From assembly GCA_963704025.1 (NCBI GenBank), contig CAVPGP010000002.1, forward strand, positions 1 through 64,000: 64,000 bases of DNA. The letters are read 5' to 3'. Below, one piece after another: positions 60,958 through 64,000 of the stretch; positions within the stretch are counted from its first letter, which is position 1, and every line of letters starts with the position of its first letter. The notes under the pieces were generated by a model. That model was given only the letters and a program-made list of their open reading frames with translations. It was not told the DNA's origin and did no database searches. The stretch is from CAVPGP01 sp963704025. GTDB lineage: Bacteria > Actinomycetota > Thermoleophilia > Gaiellales > Gaiellaceae. A program made the translations under genes and the position numbers.

Positions 60958-61257
60958 GTGGCGGGCAACGGCGTCGACTTCGAGCACTACCTCGCCAGCC
61001 TCGGCCGGCTCCTCGAACGCGTCGAGCAGGAGCTGCAACCCGACCCCGGGCGCGGTCCGCCAGGCGACCGCATCCGCTCGGCGATCAAGCAGCGGCACGG
61101 CGACTGGCAACGGTTCGTCGTCGGTTCGCGCGCGGAGCATCTCGGGCACCTCTTCGTCGGCCTTTTCGAGGAAGCGGAGCGGGATCCGGCAATCTCACCC
61201 GAGCAGGTGCGCGACCTCGAAGCGCGAGCCGACGAGCGGCTACCGCGCAACCCGTAG
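60958..61257 (+). CDS. HGDW small protein, copy 2
   Basis: A 99-residue helical, acidic protein: DFEHYLASLGRLLERVEQEL, IRSAIKQRHGDWQRFV, AEHLGHLFVGLFEEAERDPA, SPEQVRDLEARADERL. Paralogue of the gene at 55865 and parent-like to the fragment at 52249-52308. It is the only gene in the 0.74-kb interval between attachment repeats B and C. Family not recognised. Confidence 0.75.
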   Translation: MAGNGVDFEHYLASLGRLLERVEQELQPDPGRGPPGDRIRSAIKQRHGDWQRFVVGSRAEHLGHLFVGLFEEAERDPAISPEQVRDLEARADERLPRNP

Positions 61258-61466
61258 CCGGCGCGCCCCGCGGTCGAACTCCCGCACGGGTCGAGCGCTA
61301 CCGCCTCCAAGGTGTACGTCCACGAGTTCGACCGGCACCTTCGGCAGGCCGAGCCGAAAGCGGCGCTCAGGATCGCTTCCGCCGGTGTCCTGGCTCAGGA
61401 CGGCGCGGGCACATCGTTGAGCCGTTTGCCGGCACACGGCGGAACGGGGCGGCAGGCCGCCGCGGG

Positions 61467-61510
61467 TTCCCAAGCTGAGGGTCGTCGGCTCGAGCCCCAT
61501 CGCCCGCTTC
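61467..61510 (+). repeat. Attachment-site repeat C (diverged)
   Basis: A third 44-bp copy of the tRNA-Gly 3' half with two mismatches in the T-arm (GTGGGTT to GTCGGCT). It lies 784 bp after repeat B. The 209 bp before it (61258-61466) hold no gene. Confidence 0.85.
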
Positions 61511-61722
61511 TGAGACGTTCCGAGAATGCTTCCGAATGACGGGGACGATTTGACCGGGACGTCGTGAGGGCTTCGTTTCGCGGGGCCCTCTGATTAACCG
61601 AGGTGCGCCAGCCCTGTTCGGCCGCGTCCCGCGGTGCGCGAGCGGGGCGATGCGGCGCGGGTGTTCCTTCCTGCCGCTCCGGGTGACGTCTGCGTCTGTG
61701 TGTCGGGCGCCGCGGGCGGGCG

Positions 61723-62565
61723 TCAGGCTCGCCGCGGTGTGGGCGGCCCGAGTCCGGCTGCGTTGCGCTTCGCGCGTTCCTTGAGCTTCTGGCGGAGCTC
61801 AAGTACTCGAGCACCTGCCCGTACTTGCCGTAGATCGAGCGGTGCGCCTCGTCGATCCAGATCACATCGAAAAGCTCGATCGGGATCTTCTCGTTGTAGA
61901 CCACCTCAACCGGCGTCTCGTCGGCAGCCCGCTCGATCTCGAACAGCGACTCGTCCTCGAGCTCCTCGTCGAGCTCGCTCTCGCCCCGCAGGATCGAGTA
62001 CAGCCGCTGCAGCGTGGTGATCACGACAGCCGCGGCCGGGTCGATCGTGTTCGAGCGCAGCAGCTGGACGTTGTAGACCTCGCCGAACTTGCGGCCGTCG
62101 TCGGGCAGCACGTAGTTCGTGAACTCGTCGTAGGCCTGCCGGCCGAGGTTGCGCCGGTCGACCAGGAACAGCGTCCGGGTCGCGCCTCCGAAGCGCAGCA
62201 GCCGGCAGGAGCCCGCGACGGCGACGAACGTCTTGCCACCACCGACCGTGATGTGGACGAGCGCGCGCGGCTTGTTGTCGGCGTACGACCGCTCCAGCCC
62301 ACGCAGCGCGTCGATGTGGTTCATGCGCAGACCGTCCACGTTCAACACGGGCAACTGCTGCACCTGGGCACGCAGGGAGGCGCCCTTCTCCATCGAGGAC
62401 GCGAGCGACTCAGGCCGGTGGAACGCGAACACGTCCCGCGGCCGCGGCTCCGGGTCACGCAGGCCGACGAAAGCGGTCTCGACGCCAGTGCTCATGTAGT
62501 GGAACGGCAACGGCAGCTGCCAGTACGGGTGGGCCTCCGCGGAGGCTGCCTCTGAGATGCGTTCT
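61723..62565 (-). pseudogene. Type I restriction HsdR helicase fragment with internal deletion
   Basis: The minus strand encodes FHYMSTGVETAFVGLRDPEP, the DEAD-like motor start with Walker A HITVGGGKTFVAVAG, TLFLVDRRNLGRQAYDEF, VVITTLQRLYSIL and the DEAH box DVIWIDEAHRSIYGKYGQVL. After VLEYL the family sequence stops; in another frame it is followed by LRQKLKERAKRNAAGLGPP and a stop at 61723, which looks like the tail of a large protein. N-terminal nuclease domain and second RecA domain are missing. No hsdM or hsdS is nearby. Confidence 0.75.
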
Positions 62566-62847
62566 TTGCAGGGAGCGGCACGAGGCCAAGGCGCCGGGAG
62601 AAGCTCTGACTGAGGCTTCTCGGCGGACGCGGCTCCGCGGTCGCCTGGCTTCTTAGCGCCCGGCGGCGAAACCGGACGAGGCGTCTATCGTTGCTCCCCT
62701 CGAGAAGGAGCGATGCCGAGGTTCGGGTTCGCGTTGGTGACGTTCGACTTGAGCGTCACCAACGACGGGACAGTCACCTGACGAGCCGTAGTGTTCACGC
62801 CGTCGGCGCGTCAGGGCTGCGTTTCGACCGGCGAGTCTGCGATTCGC

Positions 62848-64000
62848 TCAGGCGGGGGCGAGGCCTTTGCGCCGATAGTCGAAGTGGATCCCGTAGGTCG
62901 ACCCTTCGTGGTCGTCGTCGGAGTTGTACTGGCGCTCTTCGACGTACAGCGCGTGATCGTCGAGCGGCGACTCGGTGTGCTTCCAGTTCGGGATCACTGT
63001 CACCGTCTGCCCTACCGGCTGGCCGTACGCGTGCTCAGCGATCACCGGCACGCCGGGCTCGGTCATCGACCACAGAGTAGTCGGGGTGAGGGGGATCACC
63101 GTATCGACGCCGATCACGTCAGCCGCCGCCCACGAGGCGACGAAGATCCCGATGATGATCACGACGACGAGTACGACGATCCCTACGTAGAGCAGTGTTG
63201 TGATGGCGATGCCCGCCTTGAGCAACCCGTCCAGGCCGCCGGCCAGGGCACCCGCTCCGACGACGAGCCCGCCGAACACTCTCAGGTATTCCCAGAACAA
63301 CGTCCACCATGACTCCGTCTGCTCCTCGGCAGCCGAGGTCTTGTCGACTTCCAGGCCAAGGATGCTTAGCACGGCCACCTGGTCCATTTTCAGCGCCTGG
63401 CTGAGCAACACCCAGGCGGGCTTGTCGTAGGCGATGAGATCGTTGCCGCTGTCGATGTCGGTCCAGGGGTTCCGGTCGCAGTGGATGTGGGCCATGTCCA
63501 CCTCGCCGTTGGCGCGTTGACGACCCCACGCGCGCAGACCCACCAGCATTCGTCCGAGCCAGGCCCGCTCGTGTTCTCCACACAACGGGCGTGATAGCTC
63601 CTGACCTCGTACACCCGGTCGACGCGCGGCCGGACGTCGAGAAACATCACGTTCGACTCGAACTGCTCGGGCTCCACATGCTCATCGCCGACGGTGCCGG
63701 AGTAGCCGATGTCGTTCGGAACGACCAGCTTGAACCCGTACAGCCCAGGCTTCAGGTCTATATCGCTGCCCTTCTCGTGCGCGGGCAGAACGAACTCGAA
63801 CTCGTCCTGCACCCGCCAGTCGGCGATCACGTGGCCAGTGCCATCCTGCACCGGCGTTACGAAGTCGACCATGATCGTCCCGATCGGCACCTTCTGCTGC
63901 TTCGACGCGTCCTCCATGGGCCAGAGCAGCACGTGGCTGTCGGCGCTCAGGAAGTTGAAGCCGTGCACGCGCACGTGCTGCCCGGCCAGCACTTCCGGAA
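62848..64000 (-). CDS. Unrecognised membrane protein, partial and frameshifted
   Basis: The gene enters from beyond the window end. The outer part is beta-rich and extracytoplasmic or soluble (VHGFNFLSADSHVLLWPMED, DEFEFVLPAHEKGSDIDLKP, GLYGFKLVVPNDIGYSGTVG), followed by a region with cysteines, then GEVDMAHIHCDRNPWTDID, a strongly hydrophobic double helix (GGLVVGAGALAGGLDGLL; ITTLLYVGIVVLVVVIIIGI) and a soluble C-terminus ending DDDHEGSTYGIHFDYRRKG. A one-base deletion near 63515 splits the frame; adding one C there joins both parts. No family recognised. The upstream-strand gap 62566-62847 holds no gene. Confidence 0.55.

Noticed and set aside
1..64000. CRISPR arrays, rRNA genes and phage structural genes
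   Set aside because: No regularly spaced repeats of suitable length, no rRNA-like sequence and no capsid, portal or tail motifs were seen.

Overview
The window reads as chromosomal DNA of a high-GC actinomycete, most likely class Thermoleophilia (Gaiellales/Solirubrobacterales). This is an inference: codons end heavily in G/C, GTG and TTG starts are common, whiA is followed by the gap-pgk-tpiA-gpmI block, and a monoderm-type Tad pilus operon lacks a secretin. Many promoters place a TANNNT -10 hexamer only 6-8 nt before the start codon, as expected for leaderless mRNAs. Several housekeeping-type genes carry single extra bases, so indel errors in this assembly are likely and broken genes in the core region should not be read as real pseudogenes without rechecking.

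Region by region. 1-5 kb: HdeD-like membrane protein, GerMN/Gmad2 lipoprotein, secreted subtilase. 5.08-6.31 kb: tRNA-Leu(CAG) followed by a 1.1-kb insert closed by a perfect 36-bp copy of the tRNA 3' end; the insert holds an HNH nuclease remnant and a small membrane protein but no integrase. 6.3-8.5 kb: heme-binding protein and small stress or secreted proteins. 8.5-17.1 kb (minus strand): Tad/Flp pilus operon flp-tadE-cpaB-cpaE-cpaF-(VWA+TadB)-tadC followed by a long coiled-coil gene. 17.4-25.5 kb: DUF192, M15-like peptidase, BolA, monothiol glutaredoxin, Bcp peroxiredoxin, HemQ, tautomerase, glycosidase-like lipoprotein, UvrC. 25.5-32.5 kb: cupredoxin, ArsR-type regulator, lipoprotein, VOC, DHFR-like, PruA, alkyltransferase-like protein, WhiA. 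32.9-39.7 kb: M32 carboxypeptidase and a tightly overlapping lower-glycolysis operon (gap-VOC-pgk-tpiA-gpmI), then an ECF sigma factor. 39.7-51.3 kb: phosphoesterase, M48 protease, DUF3467, K+ channel-like protein, ArgS, an ABC exporter, GlpX, pentapeptide protein and class I aldolase; GlpX plus aldolase form the gluconeogenic counterpart of the glycolysis block.

51.4-61.5 kb is a degenerate genomic island anchored in tRNA-Gly(CCC), with a perfect 44-bp repeat at 60.68 kb and a third, diverged copy at 61.47 kb. It holds pieces of a RepA-like AAA ATPase, an IS5-type transposase remnant, a tRNA-Lys 3'-end remnant, several intact accessory genes (a lipid kinase/phosphatase fusion, a DUF4389 protein, a CMD-like protein) and two full copies plus one fragment of an unrecognised small 'HGDW' protein family. 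The ATPase halves sit on opposite strands 7.6 kb apart; flipping the segment between two CTCGAG sites rejoins them in frame, so the island appears to have undergone an internal inversion. From 61.7 kb to the end lie a deleted HsdR fragment and an unrecognised membrane protein that runs off the window.
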